Source of the DNA: Apostichopus japonicus
Lineage: Eukaryota; Echinodermata; Holothuroidea; Aspidochirotida; Stichopodidae
Direction: 5' to 3'
Length of the DNA: 64,000 nt
Assembly (NCBI RefSeq): GCF_037975245.1
Contig: NC_092563.1
Location: forward strand, 15,932,594-15,996,593
Both the position numbers and the translations under genes were made by a program. Shown piece by piece: positions 14,688-27,115 of this stretch. Numbering within the stretch: the stretch's first letter is position 1; each line of letters begins with the position of its first letter. The notes under the pieces are model-generated. The model was not told where the DNA came from. It did not search any database and saw only the letters and a program-made list of their open reading frames with translations.

Positions 14688-15258
14688 TTTGTAATAATCC
14701 AAAACGATTTGAAAAAGACTATCTGCCATTAACTCTCAATTTTCTTGGACTGGTTCGCTTCTCATAAACTCTCACTTAATGAATAGCTAAGACTAATTAC
14801 ATTGTATTCAATAATTCTGCCTGCCTTACAGATATAACGATTCCAATATATCTGTTAATGGCCAGAGACTTCCACGGGTCAATAAAACTAAATTCTTAGG
14901 TGACATTATTTACTGGAAACTAAGTTGGGTTGATGACATATCGTATATTTCTTCACAAGTTGCAAAGGGCGTTGGTATTATAGGCAGACGGAAGTATATT
15001 ATCCGTAAGAATGGATTACTTGTCTTCCTTTTTTCTCATTTTTTTCTTCGAGCAAAATATTTCCATACACAGATATGGTGGCCGACATGTGCAGTTTTCC
15101 TTTTGTTTTGGCGGAACCCCTTATCACCCTTCTCACAAAGTTCATTACGTTACCAGGCTGTAAAGGTTTGGAACTCCTTTATACCAGCAATATTGATTTG
15201 CAATCCGAGTCTGTACACCATTTTAGGGTCAGCACGAACTATATGGTTAAAGTACTAA
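14688..15258 (+). mobile_element. Decayed non-LTR retrotransposon (LINE), reverse transcriptase C-terminal part
   Basis: Conceptual translation gives a typical LINE reverse transcriptase tail in three successive frames. Frame one (from 14688) reads NDLKK... then LDWFASHKLSLN at 14745-14780, before a stop. A second frame gives KTNYIVFN from 14789. The third frame is open from 14836 to the stop at 15256-15258 (140 codons) and contains VNKTKFLGDIIYWKLSW, VAKGVGIIGRRKYIIRK and, near the end, SSLRYQAVKVWNSF. These are the conserved post-catalytic blocks (the WF.NKLSLN helix, the TKFLG block, and the RY....WNS C-terminal block) of Jockey/CR1/L2-type elements. The catalytic YADD region is not seen upstream, and the stretch between the RKY block and the SSLRY block is shorter than in full elements, so an internal deletion is likely. 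Two frameshifts and a stop show it is dead. The exact clade is not decided. Confidence 0.8.
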
Positions 15259-15587
15259 GGACAACTAGCCAAATAGTCCCGATATTCAATACATGTGTTG
15301 TGTGTGATAATCTCATTCAAAAATCTGTTGACATTTTCCCAAGTTTCCAAGATATACACATTTGAAGTTTTGATAAATCTGGGGAAACTCATTAAATATG
15401 TGCAAAACTATGAGCTGGTGTGTTGCGCTCATCAAAATTTCTTATTTTAGGTCTTAATTAAGTTTACCCCTTAATTACAAGCCCACGTATAATAATGTAA
15501 TGTTCCTCTTTTCAATAAAATATTTCAAAAAGTCACCTTAGGCCACAATCCTGCATGCGGTCAGTACATGTCCTTGAAACGACGGTT

Positions 15588-15800
15588 GTAAAAACAAAGG
15601 GATAACATAAGAGAAAATTAGGGCCTTTACATCGTCAATGTGCATAATTATAGCTAATGTTTATTCATGAAACAAACTAGACTTGTATAATGGCCAATCT
15701 TTGATGGATTTTGATGGGAGTTGCAGCTATTTTCATGATTTCTAATGTCTGTTAGAGTGATAAGGACAATGTGGTTCATATGTGTCCGTTTGGATCTTTA
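15588..15800 (+). repeat. Dispersed repeat, copy 1 (partner at 37200-37433)
   Basis: Shares long blocks with 37200-37433 in the same orientation, including GGATAACATAA.AGAAAATTAG, AATGTGCATAATTA and TTGATGGATTTTGATGG, with indels between them. It has no open reading frame. It lies about 330 bp downstream of the LINE stop codon, so it could be LINE 3' UTR or an independent repeat. Confidence 0.7.
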
Positions 15801-17139
15801 AATCTGACTGTTGTAAATAGACGTACTTTTTGTAGTGAGGTCGGTGACGTAATTAATATGATCATAATAATTACATATTAGGTGATTGCATGAATGTATT
15901 CCACATATGTAAGTGATATGTAAATAAAATGGAGGAGTTGGGGGCATGGGCAAACTGGGACATGGGTATTGTTAGCTTAGGGGTGGGTTATTGTAACTGG
16001 TGCTTCTAATTTAATTGATAACTGTCTATTGTCTTTTTTCTGTTTTTGTTTTTTTCAGGGAGTAAGCTCTCGACAAGCCCTCAGGATTTTTTTCTGTTAG
16101 TTTACTTCCTTCACACCATGTTTGTATCCATGAATTTTTATTTCATTTTTATATTTAGATTATGTATTATATATGTAACACGTGATGTGGAAAGCAAATA
16201 GACAAAACGAATGTAATATGTATACACAAAGGATTGTACCGAGGCACACACACACTCACACAACGGGAATACTTCTCTATTCGCTCGTTAAAAAAAAAAA
16301 ATCACATTTCATTGTGAAATCTTTTTGAATCAAAGCTTCGAATAGCAAAAGTCAATTCCTAATATTCATGACTTTTGACAGTATAAAGCGTTATAAGTTT
16401 TATTATATTTTTTTGTATCATTTCTTTTTTTTTTTAAATTTTGGGGTTGAAATGGTATATACAATACCAAAAACGTGTAAGCTCTGCCAATAAGTAATAA
16501 GACTTTATCCTCTCAATACTAACCCCCAGGCATGCAGCATACAAAGAGACGAAATATACGGGATGTAGTATAAAGAAAGTAAGAAAGAAGAAACTCGGCG
16601 TGTACCGTATACAGGATTAGTTACAGAAGACTTTTCGTAAATGTCCCTCGTGGGATTTCAACCATCAAATTTCATAATGTTTCGATTCGTGACAGGGTGT
16701 TATATATCAATTTAAGAACATAAAATTCAAAGGCTTCGATGAAAAAAAAAAAAAAAACATGGTGTCATAACATTCTTCGTGTTTCATGTTGAAAGAAAGT
16801 TTATTTTCTTTGACTCATGTAAGTAGTGACGACAAACAACGTATAATCGTGTTTTAGGCCTAGTTTTACGATTATATCTGTCGAGTGAATGTCATCTTGA
16901 CAAATAATCTATATAATCTATACTTCAGATTTTTTTTTTAAATATAATTTTTAATGACAATGAAAATGTCAACGAGATTAGAAAAAGATATTCCATATCT
17001 CAATTTGGATGCAGGTGGTTGGGGGAGGGGGGGGGGGATTTATCTATTCATAAATTAACCAAGAAACAATACAAATAAACTCACCGTAAAGTACTGACGG
17101 CAATTTATTCTACGGAAACAGCTTCAATTTTCTCGTTCC
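15801..17139. other. No gene recognised
   Basis: AT-rich sequence with homopolymer runs. No supported feature. Confidence 0.4.
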
Positions 17140-17490
17140 ATGATCACGAGGAAGTTACCTTTTCATAAACTAACAAAGATACCGAATTGCAGCTGACGTT
17201 ACGTGATGGTAAAATATCTCTTTAAAGGTGGATCCATGATGGATTCAGATATAAAGTTACAACAATTCTGTAGTTACAATTGACTCTCTCTCCTTCTCTC
17301 TATTTATACACATATATTTGGTATACTGTTTCTCCCAAGTTGGATCCCAATGGATTCAGTTTCAAGCTCACACAGATACCTTAATTACAGTTGACTCTAT
17401 ATGATGGTAAACTAAATCTCTTGCAAGATGAATCCAGAGGAATTGAGCTATTCATAAACTAACAAAAATACCGATTTTTAGCTGACGTAA
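17140..17490 (+). repeat. Degenerate tandem repeat, about three to four units
   Basis: Recurring blocks in the same order: CATAAACTAACAAA.ATACCGA, CAGCTGACGTTA or CAGTTGACTCT, TGATGGTAAA, ATCTCTT, then GGATCC.A.GGATTCAG. They are seen around 17163-17252, 17256-17290 (partial), 17340-17400 and 17402-17490. Units are diverged and of unequal length, so this is an old local amplification. Confidence 0.55.
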
Positions 17491-19525
17491 CATATATGGG
17501 TGTGGGGGGGGGGGGGTATGTGGGTAGCAGTATCGTGTCCCGCTTTCCGTTACGGAGCCTGTGATATAATATGGGATAAATAAATTTTGTTCAGTTTCAT
17601 AAGATACTGTACCGGTACTTAAAGGCAAAAATGCAGACTTCGAGAAGGGCCGCGATGTTTTTTTTTTCCCCAAGGGTCCGCCCTGGCTCTCAAAGTAACT
17701 GGCTTCACATTGAGGTGTCATAGAACTGAAATATATCTCCGTCTTCTTCTATAATGGATACGAACGTTGATTGGCTGCATTTAGTTAGAACTTATAGCAT
17801 AAGTATAGACGGTCAATATGGACGTTGTTATAGTTGATAAGAGTAAACGCTAGGGAATCTATTTTCACAGTTGGAACGTCATTAAAAGAGAGGACGGTGT
17901 AAATATTAGATTATTTAAGGAGAGTGTATCAAACTTATTAAACGATACCAACTTATATTTTGGTGTTAAATGTACCCCAAGTTGGAGCTAGCAACCTCAC
18001 TCAACGCCGGGGTGCTTTCTCGTTCCGTTGGTGACATAGGGATGTGTGATGCATGCAAATAAAACGTTTGGAAAGATGACCAAAAAAAAAATTATAAGGG
18101 TTGTTGTCTTTTCTCGAGCTGTCTCCCATACCCTTTAACTCTGTTTATTTTCGTCATCATTTATTATTCTATTTTCAATTAAGGTTTGTGATAAACGGAC
18201 ATTTTAATTACGTTGCAAAATGGAGGGGCCTAGTTTACGATCGAAAATATCCATCGTTGAAAATTAAATTGTGTGTGTGTGTGTATTTTGGTCTTGAATA
18301 TTACTAAGCAAATACAATTATTTCCAGGCCCACCGAGTAGCCAGCTTGTGGTGCGACCGCCCCCTTATCCGTGTAGACATCTGTTCGCCCTCCCCCACCT
18401 GTGCCTTCATTATATGCACAGAAACTTCACAAGTTACTGGACACAACTATTCTCATCTTCTACTCAGAACTGTCTCCTCGTTTGGATTTTGTGCTTGTGT
18501 GTGTCAGTGATGCTAACGTGTCACGTGACAGCAAGAGAACAATAAAGTTTCTACATATTGCAAAGTAAATTGAGAATTTTGATTTTTCCAATCTCATTTC
18601 AGTGTTCATTTTGTATCAAATTCGGCTGTAAAGTTTGATCAGAACTCTCAATTAATATTTCAATTATTTTTACAAAAAAATATCTTGTTAAATACTTTCT
18701 AATCGTTTCTTCTTCTTTGGAGTGTTTGTAATTTGAGGATGAAAACAGGCAACTAGCTTCTGTTTGAAGCACTGTATCTCTCTTTTCGCATCCTATCGAG
18801 TCGGTTAACCACATCGACCCACGTGTTACACCTATACCATATACCACAGACCACACGCTGTCAATAAAGATTGTACTATTACCCTAAAATTTGTTTATAT
18901 AGGTAGAAATATGGACAATGCCAAGATGGCCTTTGTTTGTTCCAAAAGGGAAAAGTATTTGTTATTGACTGACTTCTCTGTCTGTAAAGAGGAATGTATT
19001 CTGGAATCTGTATTTTATTCTTTGTTTACCTTTTTTTCCCAAAATTCGTTACTGAAAACTCTTTTATTCCATATTAGCTTCACATTTTACATAAGATGAA
19101 GAGACAAACGGAGAAAATAAAGTAAAGTGTCAAAGTTCATATATATATATATATATGCAATTTGATATCAACATGTTACAATTCAATATAATATGAACAT
19201 GTGGGAAATATAAATAAAATATGACATTACGTCCATCAACATGACGTCAAATTCAACATAAGCGTGTCGAAAACTTGTAACAGCATGACGTTATTACATT
19301 GGTCACGTAAACATTGCTTGCTGGATACAGCATTGACGCCATGCTATAATTTTGGAACATCGGCGCATACGGTGAGCCAAACGTGCCATAAATTTCCAAT
19401 TTGATATCAACATGTTACAATTCCATACGAACATTTAAGGAACGTTTGGCTCTCCGTAGAAACACGAATATAACATTTTCACTTATCGTGTATTGTCAAA
19501 ACAATACTTGTAAGCATGTATATAT
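17491..19525. other. No gene recognised
   Basis: Includes a polyG run at about 17503-17515 and a short TA run at 19140-19156. Frames of 60-90 codons do not resemble known proteins. Confidence 0.4.
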
Positions 19526-19576
19526 CAGGTGCGTATCCAGGGGGGGGGGGGCGTTGGGGGCGCGCGCCCCCCGGGT

Positions 19577-19735
19577 AAGAAAAAGAGGAGAGAAAAAAAG
19601 AGAAGAAAAAAGGGAAAAGGAGGGGGAAAAAAGAAAAGGAGGAGAGAAAGGAAGGGAAAAGAAAAAGAAAAAAGAGAGAAAAAGGAGAAAAGGAGGGAGT
19701 AGAAAATAGCCAAGACTTCGGGAAGAGAAAGAGGA
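19577..19735 (+). repeat. Polypurine (A/G) tract
   Basis: About 150 bp almost exclusively A and G on the + strand directly after a GC-rich element terminus. Open frames over it are Lys/Glu/Arg-rich on + and Phe/Leu/Ser-rich on -, both artefacts. It could adopt triplex DNA. Confidence 0.85.
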
Positions 19736-20104
19736 ACAGTCATAGTTAAAGCGCTGATCCCTATTATATACACAGGGTAGCCAGTGACAGATCAAGGATT
19801 ACGGAGGGGGTGTGCGCCTCACCCTACCCCTTACACCAACAACTCCATTTTTGACGTTTTTTCCCCTCTCTCACTAATGTATCTATATAAATACTATATA
19901 TGATCTATCATAACGCGTGTGTGTATGGACGCCTTAAACAATTGTACAATTGTGCTATATGGAACCAACTGTGGCTGGTCTTGAACTCGACGGGGTCGTC
20001 GGGAACATGACGCATTTCGGGAAGGGGGCGACCGCCCCCCCCCCCCGAGCAAATTTTCTTTATGACATCGCTAGTAATTTCAAAATAGACAATGCTTAGG
20101 TGCA

Positions 20105-20262
20105 ACTTACAAGGCCTGGGAAGTGTCATTTCCAGCGATCTGGGAGGCATTTTCGGCCAAAATTTTTCTTGTACGCTTCGCGCCAACCCATGGTGGCGCT
20201 TCGCTTAGATAGTTTGCATACAGGCTTCGCCTCTCCCTTGGCAATTACTCGCTACACGCCTG
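20105..20262 (-). mobile_element. hAT-like terminal segment, same family as 21340-21487
   Basis: On the minus strand it starts CAGGCGTGTAGCGAG at 20262, then shares ACTATCTAAGCGAAGCGCC, GGTTGGCGCG.AGCGTACAAG and GGAAATGACACTTC with the segment ending at 21487. The opposite end was not found, and no matching 8-bp duplication to the flank ttcgaatt was seen. Confidence 0.55.
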
Positions 20263-20363
20263 TTCGAATTTGTAAAGCAAAGAGCAGATATAACATCATA
20301 TCAGTGAGCAATGAAATGCCTGTTCCACGATGAACAGCCTCAAAAACTGTCTATGTGTGTAGT

Positions 20364-20800
20364 CGAAGGCGTAGCCCAATTGGATTTGGGGCTGTAACGA
20401 CTTGCCCGAAAAAAGCCAAAATTTTTCGCGCGCGAAGCGCGCGTTCAACATATCTATGCCAATATCATATAAGCAAGCATCGGTCATTACATTGCATGGC
20501 ATCGTGTACCGCACGGTCCGTGAAAGTAGCACAGTATACCGCCGGATGCTAATGTAAACAACCAAATGTCTTATGTAGATGGAGAAAAAGCATACAGATC
20601 CATTTATGTCAAACTCTCTTTTACAGTAGTAATGTCGGCCAATCTTAGAACTTTATTTTTATTACCAAGGAGATCAATTTTAAGCTATTCATTGCTATTT
20701 ATTTTTCTCTCAGTAGGTGCCCGAAAAAAATGGGGAAAAATTGGTTGCGGGGCGGGGGGTGGGGGCTGCAGCCCCGCCTCCTACGGGACCTACGCCTATG
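20364..20800. mobile_element. Non-autonomous hAT-like transposon (MITE) with 8-bp TSD
   Basis: The 437-bp element is flanked on both sides by the exact 8-bp direct repeat tgtgtagt (20356-20363 and 20801-20808). Terminal inverted repeats are CGAAGGCGTAGC and, from the right, CATAGGCGTAGG, sharing AGGCGTAG. An 8-bp duplication plus short imperfect inverted ends is the hAT pattern. The interior has a GC-rich palindromic segment (CGCGCGAAGCGCGCG near 20430) and a G-rich subterminal tract. It encodes no transposase. Confidence 0.75.
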
Positions 20801-21339
20801 TGTGTAGTCTTCGGTTTCGATATACCTGATATCGGAAATATCTGCTATTTTTCATTTCTTTCAACCAAGTTTTATAATAGCCATAATAAGAGGTTGCAAT
20901 ATTTCTACACCAAGAAATTAACTGTGTCGGAATTTTAGAAAATTTCCTCACCAACATTCTTCATCATACTTTCCTCTACTCGTGCAATTTGTACCTGTCT
21001 ATTAGGGGTTGAAGGAGGTTTTTCCCTATTGGTTGTCCATAGATTGAATTTTGTGCAACATTATGGGTATGTTTTGAAGTGATTTTTATTCACGAGAAAT
21101 GTGAATTTTCAAATTCTCAACAAATAATGGGCTTAAAACCTTGAAAAGTGAGGGCTTTCGGATATTGTGGGCCGTGACGTAGAATCGCCTACAAAAGCAA
21201 TGATCCATAGGACATGCAATGAGGTCGAACATGATGTGTGACTGGTGACAATCTTCAAAAAGGTTATGGATGGAAAAAAAATTGAGAAATGAGAAATACT
21301 TGGTTCTCAGGCAAAAGTGTACATTTGGTTGGTCATTTT

Positions 21340-21487
21340 CAAGAAGTGTCATTTCCGGTGATCTGGGGGTATCAAAACCAGAAATTTTCTTGTACGCTCC
21401 GCGCCAACCGATGGTGGCGCTCCGCTTAGATAGTAATTCGCGCCCCCCCCCCCCCCCCCGGGTTAGAAAATCCTGGATACGCGCTTG
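21340..21487 (-). mobile_element. hAT-like terminal segment with polyG
   Basis: On the minus strand it begins CAAGCGCGTATCCAGG, continues through a G run of about 16, then the same AGCGGAGCGCC / GGTTGGCGCGGAGCG block as 20105-20262. The element body probably continues leftward to about 21090, but no second terminus was found there. Confidence 0.55.
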
Positions 21488-21545
21488 ATATATATCTATA
21501 TCTATATATATATATCTATATATATATATATATATATATATATAG
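21488..21545. repeat. (TA)n microsatellite with TATC interruptions
   Basis: Alternating TA with a few tatatc units immediately abutting a transposon-like terminus. Confidence 0.9.
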
Positions 21546-23270
21546 GTTGGATTGTCACCAGGGTCGCTGTTCCAAACATGTTTCAATGGATGGGGTGTGG
21601 GGAACCATATAGCCTTACTCCTCCCTTATATTAACGTGAGAACATTTGTGAAAGGTCTAATATTGTATACTATGTTTCTTCATTAAATTTTGGAGGGGTT
21701 TGAAACATGTGGTTATAGTCTGGAGTGGTGGAAGGAGAATGAGTCGGCGAGGGGGAGACGGTTAGGGTAAGAGGGGGCATTAGAGCGTATGATTTTGATT
21801 CGAGGGGACCGCGACAAAAGTACATGAAAACGTCCAGACAACATGGATCTTCTAGGCATCCGTACATCAGAGTCCTTTACGATTAAGTGTATGAAACTTT
21901 TTTTAAGAGAAAGAACACTTTTTTTAAGTATTTACAAAATTTGTAAAAATGGTACTTTGCACTAACAGAAAACATGGTGAATTCTTAAGTATGAAAGGGG
22001 TCGAAGGTCGGTGAATACACGTGCCCCTGTGTACCAACCACCACCCCACCCCTCCCCACTCACACACCATCATCGCTACTGGCTCCGGCCGCTCCTGCAT
22101 GCAACTATTACAAGTCTCGTTCAGAAGTTCAGAATTATACGCAAAATTTAGTCAGTAACGTAGAGGCTTTAATATCACCATTCATATCCTTTTTCGGACA
22201 TTCTGTAGTATCTTTGATAGCCATTAAAGTAAATAACATACTTTGTCGATATATCCCAGCTACGTAAAGTGATGTATGGTGACGTAAGCATTTAACGGCA
22301 CTGACCGCTATATGGTACACGGAAGCCGTTCATAATGGTGTACATTATGTTCGTACATACCGCGTCCATGCATTACCGTTAAACTAGAAGTTTAACTTTG
22401 AAGTTAGGTAATAGAAGACATTATTTACAGCTGCGATACAACTTGCAAAGACCATGCAATATGATCTTTCATGTCAGAATCAATACGTTACAATAAAAAT
22501 GAATATTAAAAGAGGTTAACAATAGGAATGACTTTATAGTCGAGCTCATTTGTGTGATATCTTATTGTTTGATTAAATGTGATACGTCACGTCTGACAAA
22601 CTCTAAACCAGCTGTGAAGGAGTTAATCATAAGTTGTACAAGGAAATATCTGTTCCCTTCTTTACTTACAAACCTTTAAATTTTAAAGCTCCAGTTTTTT
22701 CTTCTTTTGTGATGGAATCATGATCTGTTTATTTGCGACTAACTTTCAATATTATATCTTCTGTTTTCTTCAGAATAAGGATACTAAGGTTTACAATAAC
22801 AACAACTATAGAATCACTCACGAAGAATATTAGCATTCTGAAGATAGATTACAACTCTTGCATGTAACATGCCACCAAAATCACTTGTAGTTCGTAACAT
22901 AACTTGTGATCGCCTATAGGTCCGTTTGGGTCTCCTTGTAGTCTGGTCTTGTGTTGCATTGTCTGTGCTTGTACTGTCATTGTCCTATCTAATCTGTGTC
23001 AATCTGCTATCTCTTCTCTCCCAACCCACCCCCTCTTTCCTCTCCTATCTCCTTGTTCTATCATCTTCTCAGATTTCTTACTGTCCAGTCTAATCTTATC
23101 TTGTCTGTTTCATAATAATTTCTTCTCTTCCTCTCCTCTCCCCTTTCTCTCCTTCTCTTCTTTGCCTTCTTTCCTAACCCATTTACTCTAACATATCTTG
23201 TTGTGTGTTTTCGGTTGCTTTTGCTTTTACCCTTATTAACTTCTCTTGTCTGTTTCATACTTATATTTCA
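21546..23270. other. No gene recognised
   Basis: AT-rich sequence that becomes C/T-rich after about 23020, grading into the TCTCC satellite. No supported gene. Confidence 0.4.
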
Positions 23271-23957
23271 CTACCTCTCCTCTCCTCTCCTCTCCTCTCC
23301 TCTCCTCTCCTCTCCTCTCCTCTCCTCTCCTCTCCTCTCCTCTCCTCTCCTCTCCTCTCCTCTCCTCTCCTCTCCTCTCCTCTCCTCTCCTCTCCTCTCC
23401 TCTCCTCTCCTCTCCTCTCCTCTCCTCTCTCCTCTCCTCTCCTCTCCTCTCCTCTCCTCTCCTCTCTCTCCTCTCCTCTCCTCTCCTCTCCTCTCCTCTC
23501 CTCTCCTCTCCTCTCCTCTCCTCTCCTCTCCTCTCCTCTCCTCTCCTCTCCTCTCCTCTCCTCTCCTCTCCTCTCCTCTCCTCTCCTCTCCTCTCCTCTC
23601 CTCTCCTCTCCTCTCCTCTCCTCTCCTCTCCTCTCCTCTCCTCTCCTCTCCTCTCCTCTCCTCTCTCCTCTCCTCTCCTCTCCTCTCCTCTCCTCTCCTC
23701 TCCTCTCCTCTCCTCTCCTCTCCTCTCCTCTCCTCTCCTCTCCTCTCCTCTCCTCTCCTCTCCTCTCATCTCCTCTCCTCTCCTCTCCTCTCCTCTCCTC
23801 TCCTCTCCTCTCCTCTCCTCTCCTCTCCTCTCCTCTCTCTCCTCTCCTCTCCTCTCCTCTCCTCTCCTCTCCTCTCCTCTCCTCTCCTCTCCTCTCCTCT
23901 CCTCTCCTCTCCTCTCCTCTCCTCTCCTCTCCTCTCCTCTCCTCTCCTCTCCTCTCT
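23271..23957. repeat. (TCTCC)n pentanucleotide satellite
   Basis: About 687 bp of the 5-bp unit TCTCC, roughly 137 units. Phase slips (extra or missing TC/CT) occur near 23428, 23464, 23664 and 23836, and one C-to-A change is at 23768. All three + frames (Ser-Pro-Leu repeats) and the minus frame (Arg-Gly-Glu repeats) are open only because 5-bp units contain no stop. The polypyrimidine strand suggests triplex potential. Assembly length may be unreliable. Confidence 0.98.
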
Positions 23958-26900
23958 TTTCTCCTCTTGTTCTCCTCAGTCTCAGGTCATTCTGTCCTCG
24001 TTCTCTCATATTTCTCGTCTTTAACATTTTCTTGTCTGGTTTTATCTTATTTTGTATTGCTTTGTGTTTTATTGTCTTTGCTCGTTCTGTCTTGTCCTAT
24101 CTTATCGTTATTGTTCATAACACAATTTGGCAGCATGAAAAGTTAACCTTCACATATTTGATCAAACAGACGTGTAAGTATGTAACAAACAATATAACTA
24201 GATTCCTTTTAGGGTTACCCTTTGTTTAAGCAGGTCACCAAAATAAAAATCCAATTTTAGGTCTCCTACTTTACCCAAGATTAATTTAGCTACGCAGACA
24301 TTGTGTATCAAGCTACCCATATGTTAAAAAAGCGAAAATCTTGGTCACATCAAACTTAGTAAGTAAAAGTCATTTATATAGACCCCCGCATCCTGGGTCG
24401 ACCTTTCACAGTATATAGAGAAATAACAACCATCCTTCCCAAATCTCAGCTACCATCAAATTATATCATTTCCCTTTTTATTATTCTTTACTATCATGTT
24501 ATTTCTTGACATTGAAACCGCTTTCAAATTCAATGGGTAAATTCGATTTTTTTTTATATATTTTTTTATATTTTGTGAAATAAAACACCAATACATCTGC
24601 TATAGCACGTCTGGTAATCTAATCCCCAAGGCAAAAATACTAACGCGTAAACTTACTAAAAAACTATCATCTTACATGTAACTTTAACAAGCCTGATCAC
24701 AACCGGTGGCTTTGTTGACAGCCTATATACCAACGTATAGGCTATACGTTCACTGTATTGTCAACTTCTAAAAAACAAAACTATAACCCCAGCCTGTACT
24801 TCAAAGAAAGGATTCTTTTCGGGATGTTTTATGCCAATTTTAAGCAATGCAAGCTTTAAGTTTTTCGTATTAAGATTCCATGTAAAGTAATTTAATGTAG
24901 GTTACAATAATGTCATATTTATGATCTTTTATTATTCAGAAGTACGTTTTGTTTTATTTTCATTTTACGTTTTTTTTTTTTACACGTTTTCATCATTAAT
25001 ATTTATGTAACCAGGGCCTCGGGATAGATTAGCTTGTTAGCTATAACCGAGTCTTTTAACCCTGTATGAAATGTATAATAATAAAAAAGGATATTATGAA
25101 AATCAAATAATTTTACATTCCCCAAGAATGTCAGCCTGTAAAAGAAGATGAAAAAGAATAAAATGATTGCAAAAAAAAAAAACATTTCTGAAATGTTGTT
25201 TGAACATTTTTTTGAACTTGTACGTCAGGAACTAAACTTTCAATCGTGTGCACGTGCTACTCACGCGATACAAAATCACATTGGTTTTCCGATGTCTTCG
25301 TGATGAATTATTCGGACCTTTTTTGGGCAGATATAGGAAGGAAATAGCTATTCAGGAAAGTGCGAAAGAATATTTATCGACTTTCACAAAAAAAATAAAG
25401 AACTTGTTTCCAAATAATTTAATTCAAAACACAAGTTTTAATGTGATCAAAAAAAAAATATCAGCTGCTGACCCAAATGTGTAATAATTGCTTAAAGACG
25501 AACGTCACAAGTAGTATTAACTCAATGTTGTCTCATTTCCCTTATCTTTTACATTTATTTAGTTTTTGGGACTGATTTTGGTCAATATCCCATATATTTC
25601 TAAACCTTGAAACTACCTAGACAAAAACAACAATTCAGGCTTGTTTAATAGACACGATTCCAATTTTATTTTAATTAATGAGATAACACATCGAATATAT
25701 GTTGGTTTTCAAGTCTGAGTAATTTAGAAGTCCTACCCATATGAAAGTGTGTCTGCACGAATAGCTTTTTTTATTCAGAACGAAATGGGGTCAGTTAGGC
25801 TGCTCAACCAATAAATTGGACTTTTGGTTATGAATATTTAATTAATATAATGCAAATTCTTAGCCTTGAATAATTACATTACTCGTGTTTGAATCCTAGT
25901 GGAGAACAGATTTGTTTTGTATTTCTAACATTTCACGATTTTTTTCCTGCAACTTCATCTCTATGAAAACAGCTTCTTCCGGTTGATCAAAAATTGAACA
26001 AACCCATCTACCGAGCACTACTCAATAGTAAGATAGCACTTGACAAAACTTAGAAACCTTTATTGAAATTCTCCCCGTTTTTTTTTTCCATGTGAATGTT
26101 AGTGTGGTTCTATCTGATTCATATAGTTGTGTTAATTACTAACAAAAATAATAAAAATAGCAATATTTCGAAAATTGCTCTTCTTACTTTACTAGTGTAA
26201 AACAAAATGAATTCTATTGTTAACATTTTTTTGTTGTTTACAGAATGATATCGAAAATATACCAAATTCTGCTGAAAACGCTGCTTTAATGTTGTCACTT
26301 GTCACCGTTTTCACGGTTTTCCCGGTTTCAAGTCATTTAATATGTATACGTTGACGGAATGTATACAGCTCAAGAACTGAACAACTTTGAGACCTCAACA
26401 TACCAAAGCTATTGTATGACTTGAAAAGCCTAAGATGACTTTTCTTATCATTATTTTCAACTTTTTAACAGATTCGCTATATATGAAGATGCCCCGGAAA
26501 AAAAATATATATCTATATTTTCCCCATAAGACATGAGAAAATGATTGAACCCCAAGAGACAGTTTACGCATTTTAAACATACACAGTGAGATCCAATTAG
26601 AATCTAGTCGTTTAAGCTTATCTTATCAAAGTCAATCTTGGCGTGGCCCATGCTGGGTTTTCTATCACCTTCCATTGCCCTCTCAGCTGTTCGATGGGTT
26701 TGCCAAGAATTCGCGAAACTGATCCTGGCAGTTGCAACTGATATAGATGTCAATAATCTTGACCACAGATTGGCCCTTGAAAATTACCGTATATATAATA
26801 AGAACGGTTCAGTTTCGACGGTTTTAAGTGGTCGACAGGTGGCACGCGAAAGTGATAACTATTTCAAACGACGTGTTACATGACATTTGTATAGTTCCCT

Positions 26901-27030
26901 TAGGTAGCTAGAGAGTGAAAGTGCGAATAACCTCTGTGCAGCAAGTATAGTCGGTTACCATGGTAATATATTCATTTCGTTCGAGAATGAAAACGGATAA
27001 AGGTGAAGATTACATTTCTAGCTCACTCTA
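23958..27030. other. No gene recognised
   Basis: Strongly AT-rich. An 81-codon frame at 26638-26883 (+) has no match I recognise. Confidence 0.4.
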
Positions 27031-27115
27031 TATATATATATTTATATATTTATGTATGTATGTGTGTGTATATATGTATGTGTGTATCTATGTATGTACG
27101 TATGTATGTACGTAC
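27031..27115. repeat. TATG/TGTA/TACG microsatellite
   Basis: Degenerate tetranucleotide array of tatg, tgtg and tacg units following a short TA run. Confidence 0.8.

Larger units (their letters stand above)
19526..21487. mobile_element. Possible composite hAT-like element with nested insertions
   Basis: The left end reads CAGGTGCGTATCCAGG and the right end, reverse-complemented, CAAGCGCGTATCCAGG (14 of 16 identical), each followed by polyG. CAGG-type termini with 8-bp target duplications are typical of hAT transposons. Flanks are gtatatat and atatatat, 7 of 8 matching, but both are in TA repeats and so weak. Inside lie another terminus (19782), a related subterminal segment (20105-20262) and a complete MITE (20364-20800). 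Alternatively these are independent truncated copies. Confidence 0.4.

Noticed and set aside
21086-21586. 166-codon minus-strand frame
   Set aside because: Spans a TA microsatellite, a polyG run and a hAT-like terminus; it is a composite of repeats and not a gene.
23203-24229. Long open frames (Ser-Pro-Leu and Arg-Gly-Glu repeats) up to 327 codons
   Set aside because: Entirely explained by the stop-free TCTCC satellite being open in several frames on both strands.
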